From: Planosporangium thailandense
Lineage (GTDB): Bacteria > Actinomycetota > Actinomycetes > Mycobacteriales > Micromonosporaceae
Length of the DNA stretch: 64,000 bases
Assembly: GCF_011947195.1 (NCBI RefSeq)
Contig: NZ_JAATVY010000001.1
Span: forward strand, 248,001-312,000
Direction of reading: 5' to 3'
Program-made: the position numbers and the translations under genes
Part shown: positions 25,964 to 35,894 of the stretch, in pieces
How positions within the stretch are numbered: position 1 is the first letter of the stretch
Layout of the letters: the number at the start of each line of letters is the position of its first letter
The notes under the pieces: model-generated
The model's database searches: none
What the model was told of the DNA's origin: nothing
What the model saw: the letters and a program-made list of their open reading frames with translations, nothing else

Positions 25964-26209
25964 TCAGCCCTCGACGCCCATTGACTGCAGCATGTCGAGC
26001 GCGACCTTGAAGCTGCTCATGTCGATGACCTGCTCGGTGTCGAGCTGGACGCCGAACTCGTCCTCGATGGCCGCGACCAGCGTCATGTGGCCGAGCGAGT
26101 CCCACTGCTCGATATCGCGGTACTTGAGGTTCTCGACGTCCACATCGGCCGGCAGTTCGAGTGCCTCGACAAAGACGCCCCGCAGGCGGTCGGCGATGGC
26201 GGTGCTCAT
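25964..26209 (-). CDS. Acyl carrier protein
   Basis: An 81-residue protein with an ATG behind GAGGAGA. The four-helix ACP pattern is clear, with the phosphopantetheine serine in EQWDSLGHMTLV (DSLGH variant of DSL) near residue 38. AIEDEFGVQL is helix III. It is a stand-alone carrier located between an LpxA-like acyltransferase and a FabG-like reductase, so it probably presents an acyl chain to both, loaded by the AMP ligase downstream. It is probably distinct from the housekeeping fatty-acid-synthase ACP. Confidence 0.92.
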   Translation of the reverse strand: MSTAIADRLRGVFVEALELPADVDVENLKYRDIEQWDSLGHMTLVAAIEDEFGVQLDTEQVIDMSSFKVALDMLQSMGVEG

Positions 26210-26225
26210 ACTTGGTTTCTCCTCG

Positions 26226-26990
26226 TCAGCTCTCTTGAGTCTGGATCTTGGACCAGGCGGCGAGCTGATCGGCCAGCTCGGCCGGCAGATCGGCCGGCAG
26301 CGGGCTCTTGCCCGCCAGGTAGGAGGCGAACACGTCGACCACCGCGTCGCTGCACCCGCGCCTCGACAGGCCGACCCGGTTGACGCCGGACACGCGCGCC
26401 GGATTTCCCACCGTGATGGTGAACGGCGGCACGTCCTTACGCACGGCCGAGCCCATCCCGATCATGGCGCCGGGCCCGACCTGCGTGCGCTGGTGGACAA
26501 CCGTACCCATGCCGATGTTCGCCCAGCTCCAGACGTGAGTGTGACCGCCGAGCTGTACCGCGTCCGCCAGCGTCACGGAGTTGTGCAGCACGATGTCATG
26601 GCCGATGTGACTGCGCGCGAGAGCGTAGCAGTCGTTGCCGATCGTCGTCGGCTCGTGCGTGCCCTGATTCACGGTGACGAACTCGCGGATGATGTTGCCG
26701 TCACCGATGATGACGCCGGCGCCTTCGATCTCACCGTCCCAACCGACGGGGTGGGGGCCGCCCCGGTACTCGGCCGGCGTGCCGATGGACGCGTGCGGCC
26801 CGATCAGGTTGTTGTCGCCGATCCGCGTCGGTCCGATGAGTACGGTGTATGGCCCGATGACATTGTTGTCACCTAGTTCCACGCCCGCACCGATGATCGC
26901 AGTGGGATGGATTTTGTTCGCCACTATGCCTGTCTCGTCTGTGTGCGTGAGTAACGTCAGGAACGCGGGGGTCGTGCTGTCAACCCCCAT
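26226..26990 (-). CDS. LpxA-like acyl-ACP:UDP-aminosugar acyltransferase
   Basis: A 254-residue protein. ATG 26990 follows GGAAGGGCACGG; an inner GTG at 26924 would start nearer the usual LpxA N-terminus. The left-handed beta-helix starts at IHPTAIIGAGVELGDNNVIG. NIIREFVTVNQGT matches the E. coli LpxA segment RIRESVTIHRGT, and SHIGHDIVLHNSVTLAD matches the catalytic region, with His of GHD aligned to His125. VRKDVPPFTITVGNPARV and VNRVGLSRRG match the start of the C-terminal helical part. LpxA moves a 3-hydroxyacyl chain from ACP to UDP-GlcNAc, or to UDP-GlcNAc3N when selective. A Gram-positive should not make lipid A, so another glycolipid is implied. Confidence 0.85.
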   Translation of the reverse strand: MGVDSTTPAFLTLLTHTDETGIVANKIHPTAIIGAGVELGDNNVIGPYTVLIGPTRIGDNNLIGPHASIGTPAEYRGGPHPVGWDGEIEGAGVIIGDGNIIREFVTVNQGTHEPTTIGNDCYALARSHIGHDIVLHNSVTLADAVQLGGHTHVWSWANIGMGTVVHQRTQVGPGAMIGMGSAVRKDVPPFTITVGNPARVSGVNRVGLSRRGCSDAVVDVFASYLAGKSPLPADLPAELADQLAAWSKIQTQES

Positions 26991-27245
26991 CCGTGCCCTT
27001 CCGGACCGGTGATACCGCTGCCGTCCGGAACGATCTGCGGCAGTTTACCCGCAGCGGCCGGTCGGGGGACACACGTGGCCGGCGCAGGTGACCAGAACCG
27101 CAGTGGGGTGGTCGGGGGCCGACGTCGAGTCATCCGTACCCGTCGTCGGCGACGTTATTCCCGCCCGCCGCCAGCCATCGATGGAACGGCACTCGTCACC
27201 ATGGGGCTCCGCGGTTGTCGATTGTGGGCAGGGTGGTCGCCAGGT

Positions 27246-27262
27246 AACTACGTATCGTAGTT
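27246..27262. repeat. Short perfect palindrome near the 3' end of ideR
   Basis: AACTACG-TAT-CGTAGTT, a 7+3+7 perfect inverted repeat, lies just past the stop of the DtxR-family gene and is unusually AT-rich for the window. It could be a weak terminator or a protein-binding site. The remaining part of the 278-bp gap (26991-27268) shows no gene; it presumably holds the promoter of the LpxA-led operon. Confidence 0.4.
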
Positions 27263-27268
27263 GTTCGA

Positions 27269-27952
27269 CTACGCAAAGGCGACGAACACCCGCGAGGCGA
27301 CCTCGCGCGGCAGGCGGATCTGGTCGCCTTCGCGGTCGATGCGCACCGCGTCACGCTCCTGTGCCACCGTGACGTGGGCGCCGGGGTCGATCCCGGCCGC
27401 GTGCAGTTGACGCAGGACCCCCGCATCGGTCTGCACGCTCTCGCAGATCCGGCTCACCACGACCGGACCGCTCAGGCCCGGGAAGGCCAGGTTGCGCTCG
27501 CCGTCACCGGCGGACGCGCCCGACGCCTGCGAGCCGTCCAGGTCGGTGAGCCCGGGGATGGGGTTGCCGTAGGGCGAACGGGTCGGCCGCCCGAGGAGCT
27601 CGTAGACGCGCTGCTCCACGGCCTCGCTCATCACGTGCTCCCAGCGGCAGGCCTCCTCGTGGGCCTCTTCGTAGGGCATGCCGATGACGTTGACCAGCAG
27701 CAGCTCGGCCAGGCGGTGCTTGCGCATGACGCTGACCGCGTAGGCGCGTCCCGCCGCGGTCAGCACGAGGTGCCGGTCGCCTTCCACGCTGAGCAGGCCG
27801 TCGCGCTCCATCCGCGAGACGGTCTGGCTGACCGTCGGCCCGCTCTGGTGCAGCCGCTCCGCGATGCGGGCACGCAGCGGGACAACGCCCTCCTCCTCCA
27901 GCTCGAGGATGGTCCGGAGGTACATCTCCGTGGTGTCGACCAGCTCGTTCAA
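27269..27952 (-). CDS. ideR: Iron-dependent repressor, DtxR/IdeR family
   Basis: A 227-residue protein with a TTG start behind GGGAGGG. It is almost colinear with Corynebacterium DtxR and mycobacterial IdeR. The HTH RIAERLHQSGPTVSQTVSRM is at about residues 27-46. Metal ligands are present: Met10, His79 and Glu83 (MRKHRLAEL), His98, Cys102, Glu105 and His106 (HEEACRWEH). A C-terminal SH3-like domain spans about residues 150-227. With Fe2+ it represses iron uptake and siderophore genes. It is divergent from the sulfurtransferase gene with a 53-bp gap. In mycobacteria ideR is next to sigB, and the sigB gene here is 4.8 kb away. Confidence 0.92.
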   Translation of the reverse strand: MNELVDTTEMYLRTILELEEEGVVPLRARIAERLHQSGPTVSQTVSRMERDGLLSVEGDRHLVLTAAGRAYAVSVMRKHRLAELLLVNVIGMPYEEAHEEACRWEHVMSEAVEQRVYELLGRPTRSPYGNPIPGLTDLDGSQASGASAGDGERNLAFPGLSGPVVVSRICESVQTDAGVLRQLHAAGIDPGAHVTVAQERDAVRIDREGDQIRLPREVASRVFVAFA

Positions 27953-28005
27953 AACGCACCCTCCCGTTTGTCGATGTTACCTGGCGGGTAGGACAGACTG
28001 AGCCC

Positions 28006-28860
28006 ATGACCGACCGGCAGCATCTCGTCGACGCCGTCGGGCTCGTCGGCGAGCTGGATCGCGACGACCCGCCGACCGTACTGGACGTGCGCTGGACCCT
28101 TACCGGGGGTGGCCGCGCCGCGTTCGACGCCGGACACCTGCCCGGGGCCGTCTTCCTCGACCTCGACGCCGACCTCGCCGGACCGCCCGGCGCCGGCGGT
28201 CGTCACCCGCTACCCGATCCGGCGGCGCTCCAGGCCGCGCTGCGCCGCGGCGGCGTGCGCGCCGGGCACCCGGTGGTCGTGTACGACGCCGGCGGCACCC
28301 CGCCGACCGGCGCCGCCGCCCGGGCCTGGTGGATCCTGCGCTGGGCCGGGCTGGCCGACGTGCGGGTCCTCGACGGCGGGTACGCGGCCTGGACCGCGGC
28401 GGGCGGCCCGGTGACCCGGGCCGAAGCGACACCCATCCCCGGCGACGTGACGGTCGGCGCCGGCTCGCTGCCGGTCGTCGACGCCACCGGGGCGCAGGCC
28501 GTCGCGGCCGACGGCGTGCTGATCGACGCCCGGGTGCCGGCCCGCTTCCGGGGCGAGACCGAGCCGGTGGACCCGGTCGCCGGCCACATCCCCGGCGCCC
28601 GCAACCAGCCGGCGGCCGAGACCGTCGACGAAGCCGGGCGGCTGCACCCGCCGGCGCTGCTGCGGGCGGGCTACGCCGACCTCGGCGTACGGGCCGACCG
28701 GCCGGTCGCCGCCTACTGCGGCTCCGGCGTGACGGCCGCGCAGACCGCCCTCGCGCTCACGGTCGCCGGGTTCGAGCCCGCCCTGTACATCGGCTCCTGG
28801 AGCCACTGGATCACCGACCCGGAGCGTGCGGTGGCGACGGGGGAGGAGGGTTCGTCATGA
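28006..28860 (+). CDS. Thiosulfate/3-mercaptopyruvate sulfurtransferase (two rhodanese domains)
   Basis: A 284-residue protein. Two rhodanese domains are visible. The first (residues ~1-130) has VLDVRWTL, GAVFLDLDADLAG and VVYDAGG, the typical inactive half. The second (~150-280) ends with the active-site loop YCGSGVTA, where Cys carries the persulfide; CGSGVT is the form seen in MST/SseA proteins. It moves sulfane sulfur from mercaptopyruvate or thiosulfate to thiol acceptors. It overlaps acuC by 4 nt (ATGA). Confidence 0.9.
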   Translation: MTDRQHLVDAVGLVGELDRDDPPTVLDVRWTLTGGGRAAFDAGHLPGAVFLDLDADLAGPPGAGGRHPLPDPAALQAALRRGGVRAGHPVVVYDAGGTPPTGAAARAWWILRWAGLADVRVLDGGYAAWTAAGGPVTRAEATPIPGDVTVGAGSLPVVDATGAQAVAADGVLIDARVPARFRGETEPVDPVAGHIPGARNQPAAETVDEAGRLHPPALLRAGYADLGVRADRPVAAYCGSGVTAAQTALALTVAGFEPALYIGSWSHWITDPERAVATGEEGSS

Positions 28861-30032
28861 CCGACACCCTGGTCGTGTGGAACGAGTCGCTGCTCGACTA
28901 CGACATGGGTGAGCACCCGCTCAACCCGGTACGCGTCGAGCTGACCATGGCGCTCGCCGGTGAGCTCGGCGTCCTCGACCGCCCAGGGGTGCGGCTCGAA
29001 GCCCCGAAACCGGCCGACGACGCCGCGCTGCTGCGCGTGCACACCCCCGGGTACCTCGACGCGGTACGCCACGCCATGCTGGGCGCGCACGGGCACGGGC
29101 TCAACACCCCCGACAACCCCGTCTTTCCGAACATGCACGAGGCGAGCGCCCTCGTCGCCGGCGCCACGATGCGCGCGGCCGAGGCGGTGTGGCGCGGCGA
29201 GACCCGGCGCGCCGTCAGCATCTCCGGCGGCCTGCACCACGCGATGCCCGACCGGGCGTCCGGCTTCTGCGTCTACAACGACCCGGCCGTCGCGATCGCC
29301 CGCCTGCTCGACCTGGGCGCCGAGCGGATCGGGTACGTCGACGTCGACGTGCACCACGGCGACGGCGTACAGCAGATCTTCTACGACGACCCCCGCGTCC
29401 TGACGATCAGCCTGCACGAGACGCCGCTGGCCCTGTTCCCCGGCACCGGGTACCCCGCCGAGACCGGCGGCCCCGGCGCGGAGGGCACCGCCGTCAACGT
29501 CGCGCTCCCACCCGGCACGACCGACGCCGGCTGGCTGCGCGCCTTTCACGCGGTCGTGCCCGGCGCGCTGCGCACGTTCCGGCCGCAGGTGCTCGTCACG
29601 CAGTGCGGCGCCGACGGGCACCGGCTCGATCCCCTCGCCGACCTGCGCCTGACCGTCGACGGGCAGCGCGCCACGTACCTCGCGCTGCGCGACCTCGCCG
29701 AGGAGCTGTGCGGCGGCCGATGGATCGCCATGGGCGGCGGCGGGTACGCCCTGGTCGAGGCCGTGCCACGGGCCTGGACGCACCTGCTGGCCGTCGTCAC
29801 GGGCGAACCGCTCGACCCGGCCCTGCCCACGCCGCCGAGCTGGCGGGCGCTCGCCGCCGACCGGTGTCCCGACCGCCGCTGCCCGGATGCCATGACCGAC
29901 GGCGGTGACCCGGCGTACCACCCCTGGTCACCCGGGTTCGACGCGCCGGACGCGATCGACCGGGCGATCCTGGCGACCCGCCGGACCGTGTTCCCGCTGC
30001 TCGGCCTCGACCCCGCCGACCCGAGGGACTGA
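28857..30032 (+). CDS. acuC: AcuC-type histone-deacetylase-family protein deacetylase
   Basis: A 391-residue class I HDAC-fold protein. DYDMGEHPLNPVRVELT at the start is the AcuC hallmark. The catalytic HH pair is in GGLHHAMPDRASGFCVYND, and the zinc site is in YVDVDVHHGDGVQQIFYDD. TQCGADGH and MGGGGYALVEAVPRAW follow. AcuC deacetylates acetyl-CoA synthetase in Bacillus. Here the next gene, 3 nt away, is a GNAT/acyl-CoA-ligase fusion of the Pat type, so the two probably add and remove acyl groups on metabolic enzymes. Confidence 0.92.
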   Translation: MTDTLVVWNESLLDYDMGEHPLNPVRVELTMALAGELGVLDRPGVRLEAPKPADDAALLRVHTPGYLDAVRHAMLGAHGHGLNTPDNPVFPNMHEASALVAGATMRAAEAVWRGETRRAVSISGGLHHAMPDRASGFCVYNDPAVAIARLLDLGAERIGYVDVDVHHGDGVQQIFYDDPRVLTISLHETPLALFPGTGYPAETGGPGAEGTAVNVALPPGTTDAGWLRAFHAVVPGALRTFRPQVLVTQCGADGHRLDPLADLRLTVDGQRATYLALRDLAEELCGGRWIAMGGGGYALVEAVPRAWTHLLAVVTGEPLDPALPTPPSWRALAADRCPDRRCPDAMTDGGDPAYHPWSPGFDAPDAIDRAILATRRTVFPLLGLDPADPRD

Positions 30033-30035
30033 GCA

Positions 30036-32657
30036 GTGCCCACGCGCAAGGCCGCCCGGACGGCCGACATCGTCCTGTCCGACGGATCGACCGCCCGTGT
30101 CCGCCAGATGCAGCCCGACGACGGGCCGGCCGTCGTCGCGCTGCACTCGCGGTTCTCCGAGCGCACCCGCTACCTGCGCTACTTCTCCCCGTACCCGCGG
30201 ATCCCACCCCGCGACCTGGAGCGCTTCGTCAACGTCGACCACCACGACCGGGAGGCGTTCGTGGTCGAACTGGGTGACGAGCTGATCGCGATCGGCCGGT
30301 ACGACCGGCTCGGCGACGGCGCGACCGAAGCGGAGGTCGCGTTCGTCGTCGAGGACGCGCACCAGGGCCGCGGGCTCGGCTCGGTCCTGCTGGAGTACCT
30401 CGCCGCCGCGGCTCGTGAGGAGGGCATCAGCCGGTTCGTCGCGGAGGTGCTGCCGACCAACGCGACGATGCTGCGCGTCTTCGCCGACGCCGGGTACGCC
30501 GTCGAACGCACCTTCGCCGACGGCGTGGTCCACCTGTCGTTCCCGATCGCGCCGACGCCCGAGTCGTTGACGGTGCAGTGGCGGCGTGAGCAGCGCTCGG
30601 AGGCGGCATCGATCGCCCGGCTGCTCAGCCCGCGGGCGGTCGCCGTCTACGGCGCGTCATCGCGCGGCAGGGGCGTCGGCGCGGCGCTGCTGCGGCACCT
30701 GCGCGCCGGCGGGTTCGCCGGCGACATCATCCCGGTGCACCGGACCGCGCCCACCGTCGGCGGCCTGACCGCCTACCCGACGCTCACCGCGGCTCCCGGC
30801 CCGGTCGACCTCGCGGTGGTCGCCGTGCCCGCCGACGCCGTCGGTGAGGTGGTCGCCGACTGCGCGGCGGCCGGCGTCCACGGGCTGGTCGTGGTGTCCG
30901 CCGGCTTCGCGGAGGCCGGCCTGGAGGGCGCGCAGGCGCAGGCCGGACTGCTGCGCTCGGTACGCGGCCACGGCATGCGCCTGGTCGGCCCGAACTGCCT
31001 CGGCATCGCCAACACGAAGGTCGGGCTCAACGCGACCCTCGCACCGCAGCTGCCCCGCGCCGGACGGGTCGGGTTCTTCAGCCAGTCCGCCGCGCTGGGC
31101 ACCGCGCTGCTCGGCGAGGCCGACCGGCGCGGCCTGGGCCTGTCCAGCTTCGTGTCCGCCGGCAACCGCGCCGACGTCTCCGGCAACGACCTGCTCCAGT
31201 ACTGGCGGGACGACCCCGGTACCGACGTGGTCCTGCTCTACCTGGAGACGTTCGGCAACCCGCGCAAGTTCGCCCGCATCGCCCGGGAGCTGGCCCGGCA
31301 CAAGCCGGTCGTCGCGGTCGCCAGCGCGGTACGCCCGCCGGCTCTCCAGGCGGTGGCGCCCGGGCCGGACGCGCGCGGCGTCGCGGCGCTGTTCGCCAGC
31401 GCGGGCGTGATCCGGGTCGACACGGTCGCGGAGCTGTTCGACGTCGGGCTGCTGCTGGCCGACCAGCCGCTGCCGACCGGCCGGCGGATCGGCCTCGTCA
31501 CCAACGCCGCCGCGCTCGGGGCCCTCGCCGCGGCCACCGCGCCCGCGTTCGCGCTGGAGTTCGTCCCCGGGTACCCGCACGACGTCGGCCCGATGGCGGA
31601 CGCGGCGACGATCCGGCGCGCGGTCACCGACGCGCTCGACGACCCGCGGGTGGACGCGCTGATCGTGGCGTACGCCCCGGCGCTGGCCGAGGAGTGGGAC
31701 GACGCGACGGTCGTCGCGGACGAGGTCCGAGCGGCCGCGGCCGGCAGCGACCGGCCGGTGCTCGCGGTCTTCCCCACCGATCCGGCAGGGGACTCACCGT
31801 GCGGGGGACCGGGTGCGGTGCCGACCTACCCGACCGTCGAGGAGGCGGTCCGCGCGCTCGGGCGTGCGGCGACGTACGCGGCGTGGCGGCGTGAGCCGCC
31901 CGGCACCGTCCCGGAGCTGCCCGATGTCGACAGCGGCCGGGCCCGCGTGATCGTGGCCGAGCTCGCCGCCGCGGCGAAGGCGCAGCTCGGCGACCTGGGC
32001 GAGGCGGACGAGCTGCTGTCCTGCTACGGCATCAGCGTGGTGCCGAGCCGGCCGTGCGCGGGACCGGCCGAGACGGTGGCGGCGGTTGCGGCGGAGATCG
32101 GGTACCCGGTGGCGCTCAAGGTCGCCCGCTCGCCGATGCGGCACCGCATCGACCTGGGCGCCGTACGGCTGGACCTGGCCGACGCCGAGGACGTCGTCCG
32201 CGCCTACGACGAGCTGCAGCGGCTGTTCGGGGAGGGCGTGAAGGTCGCGGTCCAGCGGATGGTCGCGCCCGGGGTCGCGTGTGTCGTCGAGGCGGCCGAG
32301 GACCCGGCCTTCGGGCCTGTCGTCGGCTTCGGCATCGGTGGGGTCGCGAGCGACCTGATCGGTGACCGGGCCTGGCGGCCGGCGCCGCTGACCGACCGGG
32401 ACGCCGCGACGCTGGTGCGCACGCCGCGCGCGGCGCCGCTGCTGACCGGGTACCGCGGCGGGGCGCCGGTCGATCTGGACGCCCTGGCCGACCTGCTGGT
32501 GCGGGTGGGTCGGATGGCCGACGAGCATCCGCAGCTGCACCGGCTGGTGCTCAATCCGGTGCTGGCCCGGCCGGACGGCCTCTCGGTGCTGCACGTCAAC
32601 GTCCGGATCGGCACGGCGGTACCGCGTCCGGACACCGGGCCGCGCCGCCTGCGCTGA
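30036..32657 (+). CDS. Bifunctional GNAT acetyltransferase / ADP-forming acyl-CoA synthetase-like protein (Pat type)
   Basis: An 873-residue protein with a GTG start. An N-terminal GNAT domain (about 10-170) has VEDAHQGRGLGSVLLEYLA as acetyl-CoA loop. A CoA-binding domain (about 190-320) has AVAVYGASSRGRGVGAALL. Succinyl-CoA-synthetase-like parts (about 320-640) include GPNCLGIANT and GRVGFFSQSAALGTALL. A C-terminal ATP-grasp (about 650-860) has LLSCYGISVVPSRP and GYPVALKVARSP. In Salmonella Pat and E. coli PatZ the GNAT is at the C-terminus; here it is at the N-terminus. It likely acetylates lysines of Acs-type enzymes, the counterpart to adjacent AcuC. Whether the ligase half is active is unknown. 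Confidence 0.88.
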   Translation: MPTRKAARTADIVLSDGSTARVRQMQPDDGPAVVALHSRFSERTRYLRYFSPYPRIPPRDLERFVNVDHHDREAFVVELGDELIAIGRYDRLGDGATEAEVAFVVEDAHQGRGLGSVLLEYLAAAAREEGISRFVAEVLPTNATMLRVFADAGYAVERTFADGVVHLSFPIAPTPESLTVQWRREQRSEAASIARLLSPRAVAVYGASSRGRGVGAALLRHLRAGGFAGDIIPVHRTAPTVGGLTAYPTLTAAPGPVDLAVVAVPADAVGEVVADCAAAGVHGLVVVSAGFAEAGLEGAQAQAGLLRSVRGHGMRLVGPNCLGIANTKVGLNATLAPQLPRAGRVGFFSQSAALGTALLGEADRRGLGLSSFVSAGNRADVSGNDLLQYWRDDPGTDVVLLYLETFGNPRKFARIARELARHKPVVAVASAVRPPALQAVAPGPDARGVAALFASAGVIRVDTVAELFDVGLLLADQPLPTGRRIGLVTNAAALGALAAATAPAFALEFVPGYPHDVGPMADAATIRRAVTDALDDPRVDALIVAYAPALAEEWDDATVVADEVRAAAAGSDRPVLAVFPTDPAGDSPCGGPGAVPTYPTVEEAVRALGRAATYAAWRREPPGTVPELPDVDSGRARVIVAELAAAAKAQLGDLGEADELLSCYGISVVPSRPCAGPAETVAAVAAEIGYPVALKVARSPMRHRIDLGAVRLDLADAEDVVRAYDELQRLFGEGVKVAVQRMVAPGVACVVEAAEDPAFGPVVGFGIGGVASDLIGDRAWRPAPLTDRDAATLVRTPRAAPLLTGYRGGAPVDLDALADLLVRVGRMADEHPQLHRLVLNPVLARPDGLSVLHVNVRIGTAVPRPDTGPRRLR

Positions 32658-32670
32658 GTCGCCTCCAGCA

Positions 32671-32718
32671 GATCTTGGACACTTCGCGGGCCGATGGCAC
32701 CGCCAAGTGTCCAAGATC
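32671..32718. terminator. Bidirectional terminator between convergent genes
   Basis: GATCTTGGACACTT (32671-32684) and AAGTGTCCAAGATC (32705-32718) form a perfect 14-bp stem around a 20-nt loop. It lies between the stops of the Pat-type gene and sigB and, unusually for this genome, the stem is about half AT. It could serve both convergent transcripts. Confidence 0.75.
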
Positions 32719-32730
32719 GCGCGTTCGGGG

Positions 32731-33804
<1,074 letters not shown>

Positions 33805-33882
33805 GTGGGACAGCGTGGCTGAGCCGGCGTTAAACCGGGGTAAGGCGGCGGACAGTTGGCCCTGATCGGGGGGTAACCCGCG

Positions 33883-34305
33883 TCACACCTCGAGCAGGAT
33901 GGTTCGCGGCCCGACGTTGACGCTCTCGACGAGCATGTGGGTCCGGAAGCGCCCGGTCTCCACCAGCGCGCCGCGCGAGCGCAGCGCCGCCACGAACGCC
34001 GTGACCAGCGGCTCCGCGACCGGCGCGGGCGCCGCGGCGCTCCAGCTCGGCCGGCGGCCCTTGCGCGTGTCGCCGTACAGCGTGAACTGGCTGACGACCA
34101 GCAGCGGCGCACCGACCTCGGCGCACGACTTCTCGTCGTCGAGGATGCGCAGCTCGTGCACCTTGCGGGCGAGGGTCTCCGCCTGGGTGGTCGAGTCCGA
34201 GTGGGTCACGCCGACCAGGACCAGCAGCCCGTCGGTGATCGCGCCCACCACCTCGCCGTCGACGGTGACGCTGGCCCGGCTCACCGTCTGCACCACCGCG
34301 CGCAC
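33883..34305 (-). CDS. dtd: D-aminoacyl-tRNA deacylase
   Basis: A 140-residue protein. The GTG at 34305 is the natural start ([13 protein letters not shown]), 1 nt after the stop of the upstream methyltransferase. The active-site motif [17 protein letters not shown] and the C-terminal cross-subunit motif [11 protein letters not shown] (the Gly-Pro motif) are both visible. The dimeric enzyme hydrolyses D-amino acids from mischarged tRNAs and also glycine from tRNA-Ala. It is likely co-transcribed with the gene at 34307. Confidence 0.93.
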   Translation of the reverse strand: MRAVVQTVSRASVTVDGEVVGAITDGLLVLVGVTHSDSTTQAETLARKVHELRILDDEKSCAEVGAPLLVVSQFTLYGDTRKGRRPSWSAAAPAPVAEPLVTAFVAALRSRGALVETGRFRTHMLVESVNVGPRTILLEV

Positions 34306-34306
34306 G

Positions 34307-35791
34307 TCAGCGACCCGCCGGCAGCAGGATGCCGCGCTCGACCAGGTGCGCGACGAGCGGGATCGCGACCTGCGCCAGCGCCTCGGGGTCGGCGTCGTGC
34401 GCCACCGCGAGCATGTCCAGCTGGTCGCGTAGCGCGAGCGTGCCGTCACACGCGCTCACCAGCGCGAGTACGAGCGGATCGACCTGCTCGACCCAGCGCA
34501 GGCCGTCGGTGAGCGCCAGGAGCTGCCGGTCCACCTGCCAGCCCTCCGGGCCCCGCGTCGCCTCCTGGGTGAGCTGGAGGCCGCCGGCTGCCACCAGCCG
34601 GGCGCCGAGCAGCGCATCCCGGGAGTGGCCGCGCAGCCAGTCCTGGCGGTCGAACCACGGCTCGATCTGCGCGCCGAGCGGCTGGTCGACCGCCTGGCGC
34701 AGGTCTTCCACCCGTACGGTCGGGTCGTCGTGACCGCCGGCCCGCAGCGTGATCAGCCCGAGCCCGACCGCCTCGATCTTGTTGGCGTCGAACCAGTCGA
34801 GCCACGCCGCCGCGCGCGCCGGACGGGTCGCGGGGTCCTCGGACGCGTCGCCCAGCCACAGGTTCACGTACCCGACCGGGTCGGAGACCTCCCGCTGGAT
34901 GACCCACGCGTCCAGCCCGGTGCCGGCCACCCAGCCGGCGACCCGGTCGGCCCAGTCCTCGCCCGAGATGTGCAGCCAGTTCGCCAGGAACTGCAGGTAC
35001 CCGCCCTCGTTGAGCAGGCGCGGCGCGGCCGCGACCAGTTCGGCGCAGACCGCGTCGCCGGCGCGGCCGGAGTCACGGTACGTGTGCGTGGTCGTACCCG
35101 GGCCGACGACGAACGGCGGGTTGCTCACGACGAGGTCGAACCGGCGGCCCGCCACCGGCGCGGTGAGGTCGCCGCGCAGCAGTTCCCAGTCCAGCCCGTT
35201 GAGCGCGGCCGTCGTCGCGGCGAAGCGCAGGGCCCGCTCGGACAGGTCGGTCGCGGTGACCCGCGCGGCGTGGGCGGACAGGTGCAGCGCCTGTACCCCG
35301 CAGCCGGTGCCCAGGTCCAGCGCGGTCGCCACCGGCCGGCGGATCGTCGACTGGGCGAGGGTTGTCGACGCGCCGCCGACGCCGAGCACGTGTTCGCGCG
35401 GCAGCGGCTGGCCCGGGCGCATCGCGGCGTCGACGTCGGAGACGATCCACTGGTCGCCGTACGCCTCGAGGTCGAGCCCCGCCCGCAGCCCGCCGCTCAC
35501 CGGCTCGACCAGCCCCGCCTCGACGGCCTCGGGCAGCGACAGCGGCGCGAGCGCGGCCGCGACCACCCGCTCCGGCTCGGTCTGGCCGCACACGAAGACC
35601 CGGATCAGGGTGGCGAGCGGGTCGTCGGCGCCCTCGGTCGCGCGCAGCGCCGCTCGAAGATCATTGCGGCGCATTCCGGCCGTACCGGCCGCACCGATGC
35701 GCGCCGCGATGCCGGTCGAGGTGTACCCCGCCCCGGCCAGGGCCGCGCGGAGCCGGGCGATCGCGTCGGGGGGCAGGATGGCGTCGGTCAC
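34307..35791 (-). CDS. Class I SAM-dependent methyltransferase with N-terminal DUF7059-type domain
   Basis: A 494-residue protein. The N-terminal ~150 residues are helical with a winged-helix-like [20 protein letters not shown]. The Rossmann MTase core starts with [20 protein letters not shown] (SAM motif I). Motif IV is [16 protein letters not shown] is the signature of N6-adenine or N5-glutamine methyltransferases of the HemK/RsmC group. The C-terminal ~150 residues are an extra helical domain. The substrate is not known; rRNA or a protein Gln is most plausible. Its start is 103 bp from a divergent PRPP synthetase. Confidence 0.82.
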   Translation of the reverse strand: MTDAILPPDAIARLRAALAGAGYTSTGIAARIGAAGTAGMRRNDLRAALRATEGADDPLATLIRVFVCGQTEPERVVAAALAPLSLPEAVEAGLVEPVSGGLRAGLDLEAYGDQWIVSDVDAAMRPGQPLPREHVLGVGGASTTLAQSTIRRPVATALDLGTGCGVQALHLSAHAARVTATDLSERALRFAATTAALNGLDWELLRGDLTAPVAGRRFDLVVSNPPFVVGPGTTTHTYRDSGRAGDAVCAELVAAAPRLLNEGGYLQFLANWLHISGEDWADRVAGWVAGTGLDAWVIQREVSDPVGYVNLWLGDASEDPATRPARAAAWLDWFDANKIEAVGLGLITLRAGGHDDPTVRVEDLRQAVDQPLGAQIEPWFDRQDWLRGHSRDALLGARLVAAGGLQLTQEATRGPEGWQVDRQLLALTDGLRWVEQVDPLVLALVSACDGTLALRDQLDMLAVAHDADPEALAQVAIPLVAHLVERGILLPAGR

Positions 35792-35894
35792 CGTCCCATC
35801 CTGCCTCGTACGTGTGAGGTGCCCGAACCCACCTGGGGGTTACGCAGCTGTTCACGTACCTTTGGTGCGCTGGTTGAACAACAAGGAGGAATCC

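Noticed and set aside
26226-26990. A true lipid A pathway
   Set aside because: Only an LpxA-like protein is present. lpxC, lpxD, lpxB and lpxK are missing and the genome context is Gram-positive.
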